From Altererythrobacter sp. (GTDB taxonomy: Bacteria > Pseudomonadota > Alphaproteobacteria > Sphingomonadales > Sphingomonadaceae): a stretch of DNA of 64,000 bases. Below, in pieces: positions 50,424 to 60,280 of this stretch. The position numbers and the translations under genes were made by a program. The stretch's first letter is position 1. Every line of letters starts with the position of its first letter. The stretch is from assembly GCA_031178065.1 (NCBI GenBank), contig JAPSJS010000001.1:1-64000 (forward strand), given 5' to 3'. The notes under the pieces were generated by a model, which was not told where the DNA came from, made no database searches, and saw only the letters and a list, made by a program, of their open reading frames with translations.

Positions 50424-53400
50424 TCACATCAGGCATTTGCGCATCTCCTCGATGCCGGCCCGCTCGGCCGCGAGCTCGGCCTCGATCTCGGCCACGGTGC
50501 GCGGCCCGCGGCCGTCGTCGAGATCGAAGGTCGGTTGGTCGGCTGCATCGAACAGGCCGAGGCCCATCTCGCCGTCTTGCGCCTGGCCGGTCGCATTCTC
50601 GCCGCGAAGCGGAGCATCGGCGCGCAGCTGCGCTTCCTGCCGCCGACGCGCGGCGATCGCCGGATCTTCGGCTTGCGCACGGATATCGTGCCAATCGCTC
50701 TCGGCGACCGCTTTCACGCCTTCGCCGGCATCGGAATCGAAAGCCCGCGCGGCACCTTCATCGGGCGCCGGCGGGCCAAAGAGTCCTGCGGCCTCGGCCG
50801 CGTCGCGTTGTGCTGGGGTTAGTTGAGCGTCTTGAGCATCGTCCGGCCGAGCTCGGCCGCGCGCGCGTTCCGCGCCCGCGTCTCGGCCGTCAGCCGCTCG
50901 TCTTTCGCCGCCTTCTCCGCCCGCTCGACCTTCGCGGTCAGTAAGCTCGCGGAACTCGGCTTCGAGGAGATCATAGTATTCGTCCTCAACTTCGAAGAAC
51001 GCATCGGCGCGCGCCTCGTCGAGCTCGCGGCTTACCACGTCGAGCAGGTAGGGCACAAGCGACGCCGGATCTTCCGGCATGGCAGCGAGATCGATCGGCG
51101 GCAGCGCGCCGTCGCCATCGGCATAGCGCGCGACGATATCCTCGATCTCGCTCATCAGCAGCGGCGGCAGCCCGAGGTTCTCCGCGGCGCTGTCCCATTG
51201 CGCGCGCATTGCGTTCCACCTGGTCGCGGCGGCCGCTTCGTCGATTGCCGCCAGCTCGCCACCATTCGGACCGCCGGTTCGCGGAGCGGGGCCCGCGTCG
51301 AAGCTGGACAGAACGCGCTCGCCCCGCGTCGCGCGATCCATGGCCTGCAGGAAGTCGGTCTCGCTCGGCCGCGGCGTGGTTTCGGGCGACCCGAAGTATC
51401 CGGCTTCCCAAGCCAGCTCCGCCGCTTCGTCGAGCGACCGGCCGCTCGGCCGCAACAGCGGACCCACCCCCGGCACGAACCGCGCCATCGCCCCGGTATT
51501 CCGTAGATCGTGCCCCTTGGTGCCGAGCTTGCGGCCGCCTTCGTCAAGCCCGTCATAGGCGAGGCCGCCATTGCGAGCGACGAAGCGCACCAGGTCTTCC
51601 GGCTCCCGCGCCGTCGCGGCGCGCGGCAGCCTGGCGAAGCGCCCCCGCGCCGTCCGCCGCAGCTCGCCGAGATCCGCAAGCCGGTGGAGCCCTTCCCGCA
51701 GCGCCGCCGGACTGGTGCCCAGCTCCCGCGCCAACTCGTCGACGCGATTGAGCGAAGGCCCAGCCTCGCGATCGGCGACGGCGACACGCAACCGATAGAG
51801 CAGGTCTTCCGCCGGGTCGCGGCCGACTGCCTCCGCGGCAAGCCGCGCCTGTTCGATCCGCCATTCGGTGTCGCTGGCGAACAGGTCGCGCTTGAGCTCC
51901 GGCGGGTCGGGCTCGAACCGCACCGGCAGCGAATCCTCGCCGGCAAGCCGCGCTTCCTCCACGCCGATCAGGATCTCTTCCGCGTCGAGTGCATCGTCGA
52001 TCGCTGATCGCGCACCGGCCGCGGGGCTCGGCGCGGCGCCGGCAACCGTGCGCGATCCCATCTTGCGGTCTGCCCAGCGCACCAGCTCGGCCGCCGTCAC
52101 CACATCGTCGAACACGGCGCGGTTCGCCCGCACCGATGCGCGCGAGACGAGCGATCCGATCGGCGTCTCGCCGGTCGCGCGCAGCACTTTGACCGCGTCG
52201 CGCAGGCCGAGGAAGTGCGCGAGGTAGACCGTGCCATCGCTGACCGGCACGCCGGCCTCGCGCAGCGCAGTTGCGTTTGCCTGGGTGAAGGTCTGCATCA
52301 CCCGGTCCTGCACCGCGCCGTCGGCGCGCTTGGCGAGGATCGCCGCACGGCTCTCGCCCGTGTTGCCGAACGTGCGCTTGTAGAACTCGACCCACGTATC
52401 CTTGACGAACTGGTACCGGCCGTAGGCGCTCGACGTCGCCGCCGCGGCCGTATCGTCGCCGCCGCTCTCCGCCACCCGGTTGCGGGCGAGATAGCGCCCC
52501 ATGTCGAAATCGCCTGTAACGGCCGCAGAGGCAACGTCAGCCGGCCGCGTGGGGGCGAGTGCCGCCAAACGGGCCGCTTCGCGCTCCACGGGCACGATAC
52601 GGCCGTTATCGAGTGCTTCCATGGCTTCCGCCAACCTCGCCGCGTGCGCGTCGCGGGCGGCATAGGTATCGACGAACGGGCTCGCCGCGTCGATCTCCTC
52701 GGCGCGGGTCAGCACGTTCACCGCGGCCTGTTGATTGGGCGTCAGCGTGCCGGCCGGGTTGGCCTCGGCCAGGGCGCGGGCGACGTCGCGGGTGACAAGC
52801 CGGCCGTCGATCGCATCGCGCAGCGGCGCGGCAGCGCGATAGGCGGCGCTGTCGATCTTCGGAGCGATCTCGACACCACCCCGGATGACGCCAGCGCCGA
52901 CGCCGGCGAGCGCAATGTCCTGCGCGGCTTCAGCAACGCCGTATTCCTCACCCATCCGCGCGTAGGCCCGGCGGTTGTCGAGCGCCTGTAAGCCCTCGAC
53001 CGTGGCGCCCAAGGCGGCTTCTGTCAGCACGCGCTCTGCGATCGTTTTACCCCACCCGCCGAAAAGCAGCGTGTAGGCATTGATCGGATCGGCGAGGCTC
53101 CCCGCAGTCCCGCCTGCGAACTGCGCCACAACCGAAGTGGCGCCACGCGCGCGCGCAAGTGTGGCCTGATCCTCGTCGCGGCCGCCGTTGCGACGATAGG
53201 CCTCGCGCTCGAACTCTTCCCGCGTCGCCGGCAAGCCTTCGATGCCGAGCCGCTGCGCCTCGCGCCACACCTTGTCCCAATCGGGCATGCCGAGCGTTTG
53301 CGGGCCGATCCCGAACACGCCGGGCGCCCCGTGGTGCAGCGCGCGCCGATCGACACCCCGCTCGACCAGTGCCTCGATCACCGGGCGATATGCCTCGGCT

Positions 53401-53555
53401 TTACGCAAAAGCTGGACGTCCTCGACCCGATCGACCTCGACCCGCGTGCTCGCGGCAAACTGGTCCCACAGCGACGGCTCCGGCCGCGTGTCGGCCGCCG
53501 GCGCATTCTCGCCTGCAATGATTGCGTTGCGCTGAAAGCGATGATGCTCGCTCAT
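50424..53555 (-). CDS. Internal virion protein with transglycosylase-like segment (T7 gp16-like)
   Basis: 1043 aa; RNRVAESGGDDTAAAATSSAYGRYQFVKDTWVEFYKRTFG resembles a lytic-transglycosylase/lysozyme-type domain. Confidence 0.65.
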   Translation of the reverse strand: MSEHHRFQRNAIIAGENAPAADTRPEPSLWDQFAASTRVEVDRVEDVQLLRKAEAYRPVIEALVERGVDRRALHHGAPGVFGIGPQTLGMPDWDKVWREAQRLGIEGLPATREEFEREAYRRNGGRDEDQATLARARGATSVVAQFAGGTAGSLADPINAYTLLFGGWGKTIAERVLTEAALGATVEGLQALDNRRAYARMGEEYGVAEAAQDIALAGVGAGVIRGGVEIAPKIDSAAYRAAAPLRDAIDGRLVTRDVARALAEANPAGTLTPNQQAAVNVLTRAEEIDAASPFVDTYAARDAHAARLAEAMEALDNGRIVPVEREAARLAALAPTRPADVASAAVTGDFDMGRYLARNRVAESGGDDTAAAATSSAYGRYQFVKDTWVEFYKRTFGNTGESRAAILAKRADGAVQDRVMQTFTQANATALREAGVPVSDGTVYLAHFLGLRDAVKVLRATGETPIGSLVSRASVRANRAVFDDVVTAAELVRWADRKMGSRTVAGAAPSPAAGARSAIDDALDAEEILIGVEEARLAGEDSLPVRFEPDPPELKRDLFASDTEWRIEQARLAAEAVGRDPAEDLLYRLRVAVADREAGPSLNRVDELARELGTSPAALREGLHRLADLGELRRTARGRFARLPRAATAREPEDLVRFVARNGGLAYDGLDEGGRKLGTKGHDLRNTGAMARFVPGVGPLLRPSGRSLDEAAELAWEAGYFGSPETTPRPSETDFLQAMDRATRGERVLSSFDAGPAPRTGGPNGGELAAIDEAAAATRWNAMRAQWDSAAENLGLPPLLMSEIEDIVARYADGDGALPPIDLAAMPEDPASLVPYLLDVVSRELDEARADAFFEVEDEYYDLLEAEFRELTDREGRAGGEGGERRAADGRDAGAERARGRARPDDAQDAQLTPAQRDAAEAAGLFGPPAPDEGAARAFDSDAGEGVKAVAESDWHDIRAQAEDPAIAARRRQEAQLRADAPLRGENATGQAQDGEMGLGLFDAADQPTFDLDDGRGPRTVAEIEAELAAERAGIEEMRKCLM

Positions 53556-55492
53556 CGCGTATCACGCACGCGGATGCGATAGGTGCGCCCGTCCTTCCGC
53601 TTCGCCACTTCGCCGGATCCGCTGAAGAACTCATACCAGCCATCGCCGACTGCCACCGGCGTCAGCCGATCGAGATCCGCCCGGCTCCCATCGGGATTGA
53701 TCGGCGCCTTGTCGGGATTGGCCCTATTGAACCGCGCGACCGCGTTGACGAAGCCGTTCGCCGTCACGCCTCCGGGCAGGAGGAACCACTCGCCCGTGCC
53801 GCCCCAGCGCTTGATCCCGCCGCGCTCCTCCGCGCCGGTGCCGGTCGCGCCCAGCGCCCGCTTGTAGGCTTCGCGCATCGCCTGGTGCGCCAGCGGCATC
53901 TCCCCGCGCGAGATCTGCGCGGCGAGGATGTTGCGCGCGATATCGCGCACCGCGTTGCGCTGGCCCGCGTCCATGAACCGCGTCGCCTGGTCGAACTGCG
54001 CGTCGACGATCAGCATGTTCTCTTCGACGTCGGGATCCTCGGGCTTGAGCATCCGCGGATTGCCCTTGAGAACCTCGCGCCCGTCGAGCGCCAGATCGCG
54101 GTAATAGCGCCGTAGCGGCGCGAGCTCCTGGAACACGACGTCGTCTGGCGCGACCATCTTCGCCACCGCCACCCGGTCGACCGCGCCGAAGTTGTCGAGC
54201 GTATCGAATGCGCCCTTGAGGTTGCGCTGTTCGTAGAGGTCGCGGATCGGACCCGTCTCGGCACGCGTCAGCGGCGGCACATAGCGTCCGGTCGCGCGCG
54301 TCTGCCGCCGCGCCCATTCGGTGCGTGCGGCGATCGTCTGCGGGTCCGACAGGTCGACCGGCGGCGCGCCGGACGTCCGCGCGATCGCGGCCGCCGGATC
54401 GGCCTCGAAGGCGCTGTCGAGCGCTCCGGCATGCGACTGCAGCCAGGCATACTCGCGATCCTCGCTCGCGGTGCGCTTCTCCTTGCCGGCAAGAAAGGCC
54501 GTCCGGTTCTGGCGCTCCAACGGCGTCGCCGCTTCGTAGATCTCCGCGAACCGGTTGTCGGCGCGCATCCCGTCGAGCTTGAGCGCGCGCGATTCGTCGC
54601 CGGCGGCGCGCACGGCCGCGATCGCGGTTTCGAACTGCGCGTCGTCGATATGGATGCCCTGGCTATGCGCTTCCTCGAGCACTTGCACCTGCTCGAGCAG
54701 CGCGGCCTCCGCCTCGGCCACCTCGCGGGCAGCCGCGACCTCCAGCTTGCGGATCCCGACGTCGGCGCCCGACAGCAGCGCTTCCACTTGCCGCGGCTCG
54801 AGCACGTCGTCGAATGTGCCGGCATCGATCAGTGCCCGCGCCGCCACCGGATCGGCGTCGATCCGCCCCTGCAGGAACGACACGGCCAGCGTCTGTTCGG
54901 CTTCCTGCTCGAGCCCGGACTTCACTTCATCCGAAGCGTCCATGCCGGCGATCATATCGAACAGCACCTGCCGCTCGCTCGCGTAATCCCCGGCGTTTTC
55001 GAGGCGGCGCGTCCGGTTCGCCGCGGCGGCGATCGCTTCCTGCGTTCCTTCGACCGCTACTTCGCCCTTGCGCAGATCTTCCCAGTCCGCCTCTCGCGTG
55101 CGGAACGCAGCGCCCCAATTGGCCATTGAAACTTCGAGGCTCTGGCGAACGCGGGGGGACGTGATCCCCTCGAGGAGCTCACGCGACCGCTCTTCATAGG
55201 CCTGCGCCATCCGCTCGGCATGGCCGGGCGCGTCGCTCTTGCGCCCTTCGCGCGCCTCGGCCTCCAATCCCTCGCGCAGACTTGCGAAGCCGACGTGGCC
55301 GCTGGCGTTCTCGGCATTCTCGGCAAGCCGCCGCTCGCTCGTATACTGCTCGACCTCTCGCCGATGCAGCGTGTCGCCGAGCTGCTCGACCGCACGGCCG
55401 ACGCCGGCGCCGAATGCATCGGGGCTGCCCGATGGCATCGGAGCGGCCGGGCCGACGCGCACACGGCGTTCGTATCCGGTCTCGGGCGGCAT
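53552..55492 (-). CDS. Internal virion protein (T7 gp15-like position)
   Basis: About 646 aa helical protein; TAATG overlap with the preceding gene. Confidence 0.6.
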   Translation of the reverse strand: MPPETGYERRVRVGPAAPMPSGSPDAFGAGVGRAVEQLGDTLHRREVEQYTSERRLAENAENASGHVGFASLREGLEAEAREGRKSDAPGHAERMAQAYEERSRELLEGITSPRVRQSLEVSMANWGAAFRTREADWEDLRKGEVAVEGTQEAIAAAANRTRRLENAGDYASERQVLFDMIAGMDASDEVKSGLEQEAEQTLAVSFLQGRIDADPVAARALIDAGTFDDVLEPRQVEALLSGADVGIRKLEVAAAREVAEAEAALLEQVQVLEEAHSQGIHIDDAQFETAIAAVRAAGDESRALKLDGMRADNRFAEIYEAATPLERQNRTAFLAGKEKRTASEDREYAWLQSHAGALDSAFEADPAAAIARTSGAPPVDLSDPQTIAARTEWARRQTRATGRYVPPLTRAETGPIRDLYEQRNLKGAFDTLDNFGAVDRVAVAKMVAPDDVVFQELAPLRRYYRDLALDGREVLKGNPRMLKPEDPDVEENMLIVDAQFDQATRFMDAGQRNAVRDIARNILAAQISRGEMPLAHQAMREAYKRALGATGTGAEERGGIKRWGGTGEWFLLPGGVTANGFVNAVARFNRANPDKAPINPDGSRADLDRLTPVAVGDGWYEFFSGSGEVAKRKDGRTYRIRVRDTR

Positions 55493-55941
55493 TATATCCC
55501 CTCCCCGGCGCCGTCGCGCGCCTGCGCCCAATCGGATTGCTGGCCGAGATACTTGCTGCCCGCACCAAGCACGCCCGAGAGCAGCGCGAACCGCCCCTCT
55601 CGCCGCGCGAGATCACCCTCGCGTTCGAGCGCGCGGCTGCGGCCGATGCCCTGCCGGCGCAGCTCCATGACGTCGAGCGCCGCCTCGATCTGGCTTTGCC
55701 GCAGCGCGTCGAGCGCCGTGCCGCTGCCGCCCTCGAGACCGTTACCGACCTGGCTTGCGAGCTGCTCGCCGATGGCGCTGCGCGCTTCCTCGCGCACTTG
55801 CCGGATATCGGCGGCGGCCGCGCGCCGCTCCTCCTGCGCCTGCGCGTAGGCCGCGTCGCGTCGCGATTCGCCGGCCATCAGGCCGCCGACGCCCTGGACG
55901 AGCGATCCTGCCACCGCGAGGAAGGGAAGCGCTTGCGCCAT
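55492..55941 (-). CDS. Internal virion protein B-like (T7 gp14-like position)
   Basis: MAQALPFLAVAGSLVQGVGGLMAGESRRDAAYAQAQEERRAAAADIRQ; hydrophobic N-terminus then helix. Confidence 0.65.
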   Translation of the reverse strand: MAQALPFLAVAGSLVQGVGGLMAGESRRDAAYAQAQEERRAAAADIRQVREEARSAIGEQLASQVGNGLEGGSGTALDALRQSQIEAALDVMELRRQGIGRSRALEREGDLARREGRFALLSGVLGAGSKYLGQQSDWAQARDGAGEGI

Positions 55942-56501
55942 CAGGCGATCCTCTCGAACAGCATGTGCGTCTCGCTCGCGCCGCCGAACTTGCGCAGCAC
56001 GTGCGCCGGCGTCATCCCGAGCAGGATCGCCCAGCGGACTTCGGGCGTGCGGTTGCGCGGCAGAAGCGCCGCCTTGCGCAGCTCCTCGCCCGTCACGTCG
56101 GGCATGGCGTCGATCGCCGGCTCGACGTCGCAACACCGCGCCAGCAGCTCGAGCCGCTCGAGCCCGCATTCACGGATCTCGCCCTGAATGAACCTGGTCA
56201 GCGGCAGGTGCCACTTGCCGAGATCTCGGCCGAGCAGCGCCCAGGCTACCCCCTGCCGATCGGGGAAGGTCTCGTTGATCCCGAAGCACGCAAGGATGCG
56301 CCCGGTGTCGGGCGTGCGCGCGGTCCACGCCACCGGTTGATCGGCCAGATGGCTCGCCTGCGCGTAGTCGCACTCGCCGGAAATACCGAGCCAGAGCCGC
56401 TGGCTCTGCTGCCGCTCGATCGTCGCGAGGTCGATCGGGTCCAGGTGCCGGATATCAAGCGCCTCATGCAGCGAAGCGGTAGGCGGACAAGGATCAAGCA
56501 T
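55941..56501 (-). CDS. T7 gp13-like virion-associated acetyltransferase-fold protein
   Basis: 186 aa; position between tail tubular B and gp14-like gene. Confidence 0.55.
   Translation of the reverse strand: MLDPCPPTASLHEALDIRHLDPIDLATIERQQSQRLWLGISGECDYAQASHLADQPVAWTARTPDTGRILACFGINETFPDRQGVAWALLGRDLGKWHLPLTRFIQGEIRECGLERLELLARCCDVEPAIDAMPDVTGEELRKAALLPRNRTPEVRWAILLGMTPAHVLRKFGGASETHMLFERIA
56462..56483 (-). repeat. Prophage 22-bp element copy B (CCTACCGCTTCGCTGCATGAGG)
   Basis: Lies in the first codons of the gp13-like gene. Confidence 0.8.
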
Positions 56502-58743
56502 CGGCCGAGCTCACGTCGACGCCCAGCACGCCCAGCGTGATCGTCGCCGGCATCGGATCGTCGCTGGTCCAGGTCAGTCGCCCGTCACGGTCGAACTCGG
56601 CCTCGACAAGGCCGTCTGTGTCGCCTGTGTAGAGCGGAATCTGTTCGTCCATGCGCTCGCCGTCGCGGCGCAGGATCACTTCCTCGGTAACGCCGCCGGG
56701 GACGCTGACTTTCAGGCCGAGCGTCTCGAGCACGCGCGTCACCGCCTTCACCAGGCGCTGGCGCAGTCCCGCCGTGCTGCCCTGTCCGTCGCGCAGTTCG
56801 GGCCGCATTGTCGTTGCGGTCGCGGTGTACGGCAGGCCGACCATCACCGTGTAGTCGAACGCCGGCACTACGTCCGCCGGGAGCGTCAACTTGCCGTCGG
56901 CCGAGACCTTCAGCCCTGGTATGACCACACCGTTCGCCAACACCGCTACGTCTTGCCCGGCGAGATGATCGAGGCCGGTGAATTCGCCGTCGTTCGCAGC
57001 CGCGGCGATCCGCACGCCCCCGTCGACGTAGAACGATTCCGCGGGATCGTTGCCGAGCTCGCGCCACGCCGCCTGTTTCCAGATCTCGCGCACCGTCGCG
57101 CCGGCGCCGTTCTCGCGTTCGACCAGCACCCACAGATCGTCCGTCTTGTTGTCCGCGCCGACCACCGCCACTGCCGACAGCACCCGGGCGCCGCCGCCCA
57201 GGCGATAGCGGACGAAACCCTTGATCTCGCCGCGCGTCTTGGGATGAACGATCAGCTGCCCGTCGGCACGCACGCCGAAAACCAGCGAATAGGGATTTCG
57301 CTGATAGGCGAGCTGCAGCACGCCGCCGTGCGTGATATGCCGGCTCGTGGCGTTCAGATCCGGCGCATCGTAGCGATCGCGGCCGAAGTCGTAATCGGCC
57401 GCGCGGCACCGCCGCCCCCCACGCTCGACGAAGATCGTCTCGGTTCCCGTCTGCACCGGAAACACGCGCTCGCTCCCGTAGAAACTCTGCGGCTCGGCCT
57501 CGATGTTGGTGCCGGAAAATGCGCTGCCGGTGTTGAACGGGCCCACGGCCAGCTCCCGGCTCGCCGTGCCGACCAGCATCCGGCGATCGCCGCTAACCCA
57601 CAGCGGAGGATCCTCCAGCCCGATCGTGCGCCGGAAGCCGAGATCGGCTTCGATCCGGCCGCCGGCCGTGTGGGTATCGAAGTTGACCCGACCTCCGCCA
57701 TAATCGCTCGCGACCGAACCGATGATGTCGAGATCCTTAAAGTGGATCAGCCGGCCCTTGTAGAGCGTCACCAGCTGCGGCCATCCTTCGGCGTCCGAGA
57801 ACGCCTGGTGCGCCCACTTGTAGCTGGGTTCGGTCGTCAGGCTGTCCGGCAGGCGGCGCTTGACCGTCGCCGAGACGACGCTCGAGCTGGTGAAGCCGGT
57901 AATCTGCACGACGCCGAAGCGATCGTGGATATAGGTCCACTTGACCCCCCACGGCCCCTTGTCGTTCATCAGGTCGTTGGTCAGCTGCCCGTCGTAATAG
58001 CTGCCTTCGCTGTGCACCGGCTCGACGCTGCCCGTCGTTCCCGCCGTGGCGGCCTGGTACACGCGGCCGCCGTTGCGCACCTTCTCGCCGACCACGACGT
58101 CTTTCATTCCCGGCTCCCACTGGGGAATGTCCGCGAAGTCGATCGCCTCGAGGCGAAACAGCGCGCCGACGTGGCCCTCTTCGAAGATGGGGGAGTTCGC
58201 GGTCAGCGTGATCGCGCCGGTGGCACCGCTGGCACTCACCGTGCGCGCTTCGTCCGAATTCGTGTCGAGGAACGGCCCGTTGAGCAGCTCGATCGTCTCG
58301 AACGTGAAATTGAGCGGTGAATCACGCCGAAGCGCCGCCGGGGCATGCGAACCGTGATCGATATACTGCCGATCGAAGCTCTGCTGCAGCGACAGCTCGG
58401 GCGCTTCGGCCGCAACATACGGCGTCGTCACTTCATAGGCGACGCCGGGGCTCGTCTCGATCCGCGCGCCGTTGGTGAAGAAGCGCACGGCCAGGTCGCT
58501 CCATTCGACGACGTATTCCTGGTCGATCGAGCGGCGGAAGGCGGTCAACCATGCGGCCGTTTCTGCCGACGGCCGGATGAATTCGAAGCCCTGCCGCTTC
58601 ACCAGCGGGCCTTCGTTGATCGCGAGGAAGTTCTCGCAGGCCTTGAGGCCGAACGCGTACTGGTCCGTGTCGACCCGCCCGTCGAGGTGCGGATCGAGCT
58701 CGCCGGCCATGAAGCCCGTCAGAAGGTGGCGCCTCACCACCAT
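56494..58743 (-). CDS. Tail tubular protein B-like (T7 gp12-type)
   Basis: 749 aa; GELDPHLDGRVDTDQYAFGLKACENFLAINEGPLVKRQGFEFI start typical of podoviral nozzle proteins. Confidence 0.8.
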   Translation of the reverse strand: MVVRRHLLTGFMAGELDPHLDGRVDTDQYAFGLKACENFLAINEGPLVKRQGFEFIRPSAETAAWLTAFRRSIDQEYVVEWSDLAVRFFTNGARIETSPGVAYEVTTPYVAAEAPELSLQQSFDRQYIDHGSHAPAALRRDSPLNFTFETIELLNGPFLDTNSDEARTVSASGATGAITLTANSPIFEEGHVGALFRLEAIDFADIPQWEPGMKDVVVGEKVRNGGRVYQAATAGTTGSVEPVHSEGSYYDGQLTNDLMNDKGPWGVKWTYIHDRFGVVQITGFTSSSVVSATVKRRLPDSLTTEPSYKWAHQAFSDAEGWPQLVTLYKGRLIHFKDLDIIGSVASDYGGGRVNFDTHTAGGRIEADLGFRRTIGLEDPPLWVSGDRRMLVGTASRELAVGPFNTGSAFSGTNIEAEPQSFYGSERVFPVQTGTETIFVERGGRRCRAADYDFGRDRYDAPDLNATSRHITHGGVLQLAYQRNPYSLVFGVRADGQLIVHPKTRGEIKGFVRYRLGGGARVLSAVAVVGADNKTDDLWVLVERENGAGATVREIWKQAAWRELGNDPAESFYVDGGVRIAAAANDGEFTGLDHLAGQDVAVLANGVVIPGLKVSADGKLTLPADVVPAFDYTVMVGLPYTATATTMRPELRDGQGSTAGLRQRLVKAVTRVLETLGLKVSVPGGVTEEVILRRDGERMDEQIPLYTGDTDGLVEAEFDRDGRLTWTSDDPMPATITLGVLGVDVSSADA

Positions 58744-59351
58744 CCGCGGCCACCATCGATCCGGTTGAGGTCAGTCGCCCCGGCGGTGAAACGCGCCGTG
58801 ATCCACTCGCTTTCGTACTGGCGGATGGGCGGATTCTCCATCGCGTCGCTGTTCTTCGCTTCCGCCAGCGCCGCGCGGTACTTGTCCCAGTTGAGCTCTT
58901 CCTTGAAGGTGCTGCCGGCGATCCGGTTGCCGATCGCGCAGGCGATGCGCAGGCTGAAAGCCTTGGTGAAGGCGACGTCGAACTCGGCCGGTTCGGCGAC
59001 GTCGGCGAGGTAGCGGATATCGAGCGGCCCGGTAATGCTCGCCAGCACGTTGCGGCCCTCGAGCTGATAGCATTCGCGCTCGTAGCCGTAGACCTCGATC
59101 AGCCGCAGGCAGTCGGCCGGCAGCTTGTACTGCGCGGTATAGCCGTGCTTGGGAGAGGCTGCGAGGCGCGGCAGGGAGTCGCGCCGCATGGCGAAATTCC
59201 ATGCCCCGTCGCGCAGCGCCGCCTGGCGCTCGACGTCCCACACGGCCGCGACCGCGCGGCCGAGCACCGTGTCGTCGGTCGGATCCGTCAGGCGCGCGCT
59301 CGTGCCCACCGCGATCGCGGCTGCATTGGCGATTTCGACGTAGGATGCCAT
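58734..59351 (-). CDS. Tail tubular protein A-like (T7 gp11-type)
   Basis: 205 aa; WDVERQAALRDGAWNFAMRR, YKLPADCLRLIEVYG. Confidence 0.8.
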   Translation of the reverse strand: MASYVEIANAAAIAVGTSARLTDPTDDTVLGRAVAAVWDVERQAALRDGAWNFAMRRDSLPRLAASPKHGYTAQYKLPADCLRLIEVYGYERECYQLEGRNVLASITGPLDIRYLADVAEPAEFDVAFTKAFSLRIACAIGNRIAGSTFKEELNWDKYRAALAEAKNSDAMENPPIRQYESEWITARFTAGATDLNRIDGGRGWW

Positions 59352-59369
59352 GCGGCCCTCCCGCCGCGA

Positions 59370-59573
59370 TCAGACCGCGGGCGGCCAGTCTTCGGCGAGG
59401 ATCTTCGCCTGGATCTTGTCGAGCACATGGATCGCTTCCGCGCGGCCCATGGTGGTCAGGTCGATGTTGACGCTGATCGTGTCGCTCTGCGCCTCGGCCG
59501 AGCCCGCGGCGACCGTGATCTCGCCGCGCTCGGTCGCTCCGTAGCGTGCCGTGTACTTGAACTGCTCGGCCAT
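59370..59573 (-). CDS. Phage hypothetical protein (67 aa)
   Basis: Short ORF with strong GAGGAGG SD upstream. Confidence 0.55.
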   Translation of the reverse strand: MAEQFKYTARYGATERGEITVAAGSAEAQSDTISVNIDLTTMGRAEAIHVLDKIQAKILAEDWPPAV

Positions 59574-59604
59574 AGGGCCCTCCTCATTTCGGATCCGGCC
59601 CTGG

Positions 59605-59626
59605 CCTCAAGTAGCGAAGCGGTAGG
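59605..59626 (-). repeat. Prophage 22-bp element copy C (CCTACCGCTTCGCTACTTGAGG)
   Basis: Between a terminator-like hairpin and the 67-aa gene. Confidence 0.85.
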
Positions 59627-59640
59627 CCGAGAGGGGTAAA

Positions 59641-59679
59641 GGGAGGCGGTGAACAGCCCGACGCAGCGCGCCGCCTCCC
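59641..59679 (-). terminator. Terminator-like hairpin after the capsid-region genes
   Basis: Perfect 9-bp stem GGGAGGCGG / CCGCCTCCC followed by TTTA on the minus strand. Confidence 0.5.
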
Positions 59680-59722
59680 CTGCGACCCGACGGCTGCGCG
59701 GCCGTCAGCCCGCCGAATACCG

Positions 59723-60190
59723 TCAGCTGACGCCGACGGTTTCGATGATGAAGGTCAGCTCGGTCCCGGCCGCGATGTCCGCCACGCCGATCGTCGCGTA
59801 GAGATGCTCGACGTCGCCCGGTTCGTCGTCGAGCGTGCTGGCCTTCAGCGGCAGCTCGGTCGGCGTGTCCACCACGGTCAGGGTCGCGCCATCGACATAC
59901 TTGTCGGCGGTTTCGACCGTGCCGCCGTCGGCGGGATCGCCGCCGACACCGACGTCGATCGTGCTGGTCGCGAGGCTCGCGCCGGCACACAGCTTGATCG
60001 AAGTGATCTTGCGCCCGGCGTGCTTCTTGCCGAGGTAGATCGTGTCGCCGTTGGCCCAGGCCGTACCGGTGACCTTGCTGCCGAGGGTGAGGCGGACGCT
60101 GCCGCCGACTTCGCGGCCGTCCGCCTTGTCCGGCGGCTGCTTGGTCCCGTCGGCGACGCCCACCTGCTGCTTGACGTAATGGTCTGCCAT
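59723..60190 (-). CDS. Phage head-associated/decoration-like hypothetical protein
   Basis: 155 aa beta-rich ORF directly downstream of capsid gene. Confidence 0.55.
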   Translation of the reverse strand: MADHYVKQQVGVADGTKQPPDKADGREVGGSVRLTLGSKVTGTAWANGDTIYLGKKHAGRKITSIKLCAGASLATSTIDVGVGGDPADGGTVETADKYVDGATLTVVDTPTELPLKASTLDDEPGDVEHLYATIGVADIAAGTELTFIIETVGVS

Positions 60191-60280
60191 CGCTGGCTCC
60201 TTTCGCTTGTCTCTGGCCTGCGCCGTGGCGGCCGGCCGAAGGTGTTACGGGCGGCGCGGGTGCGCCGCCCGCCAGGCGGA

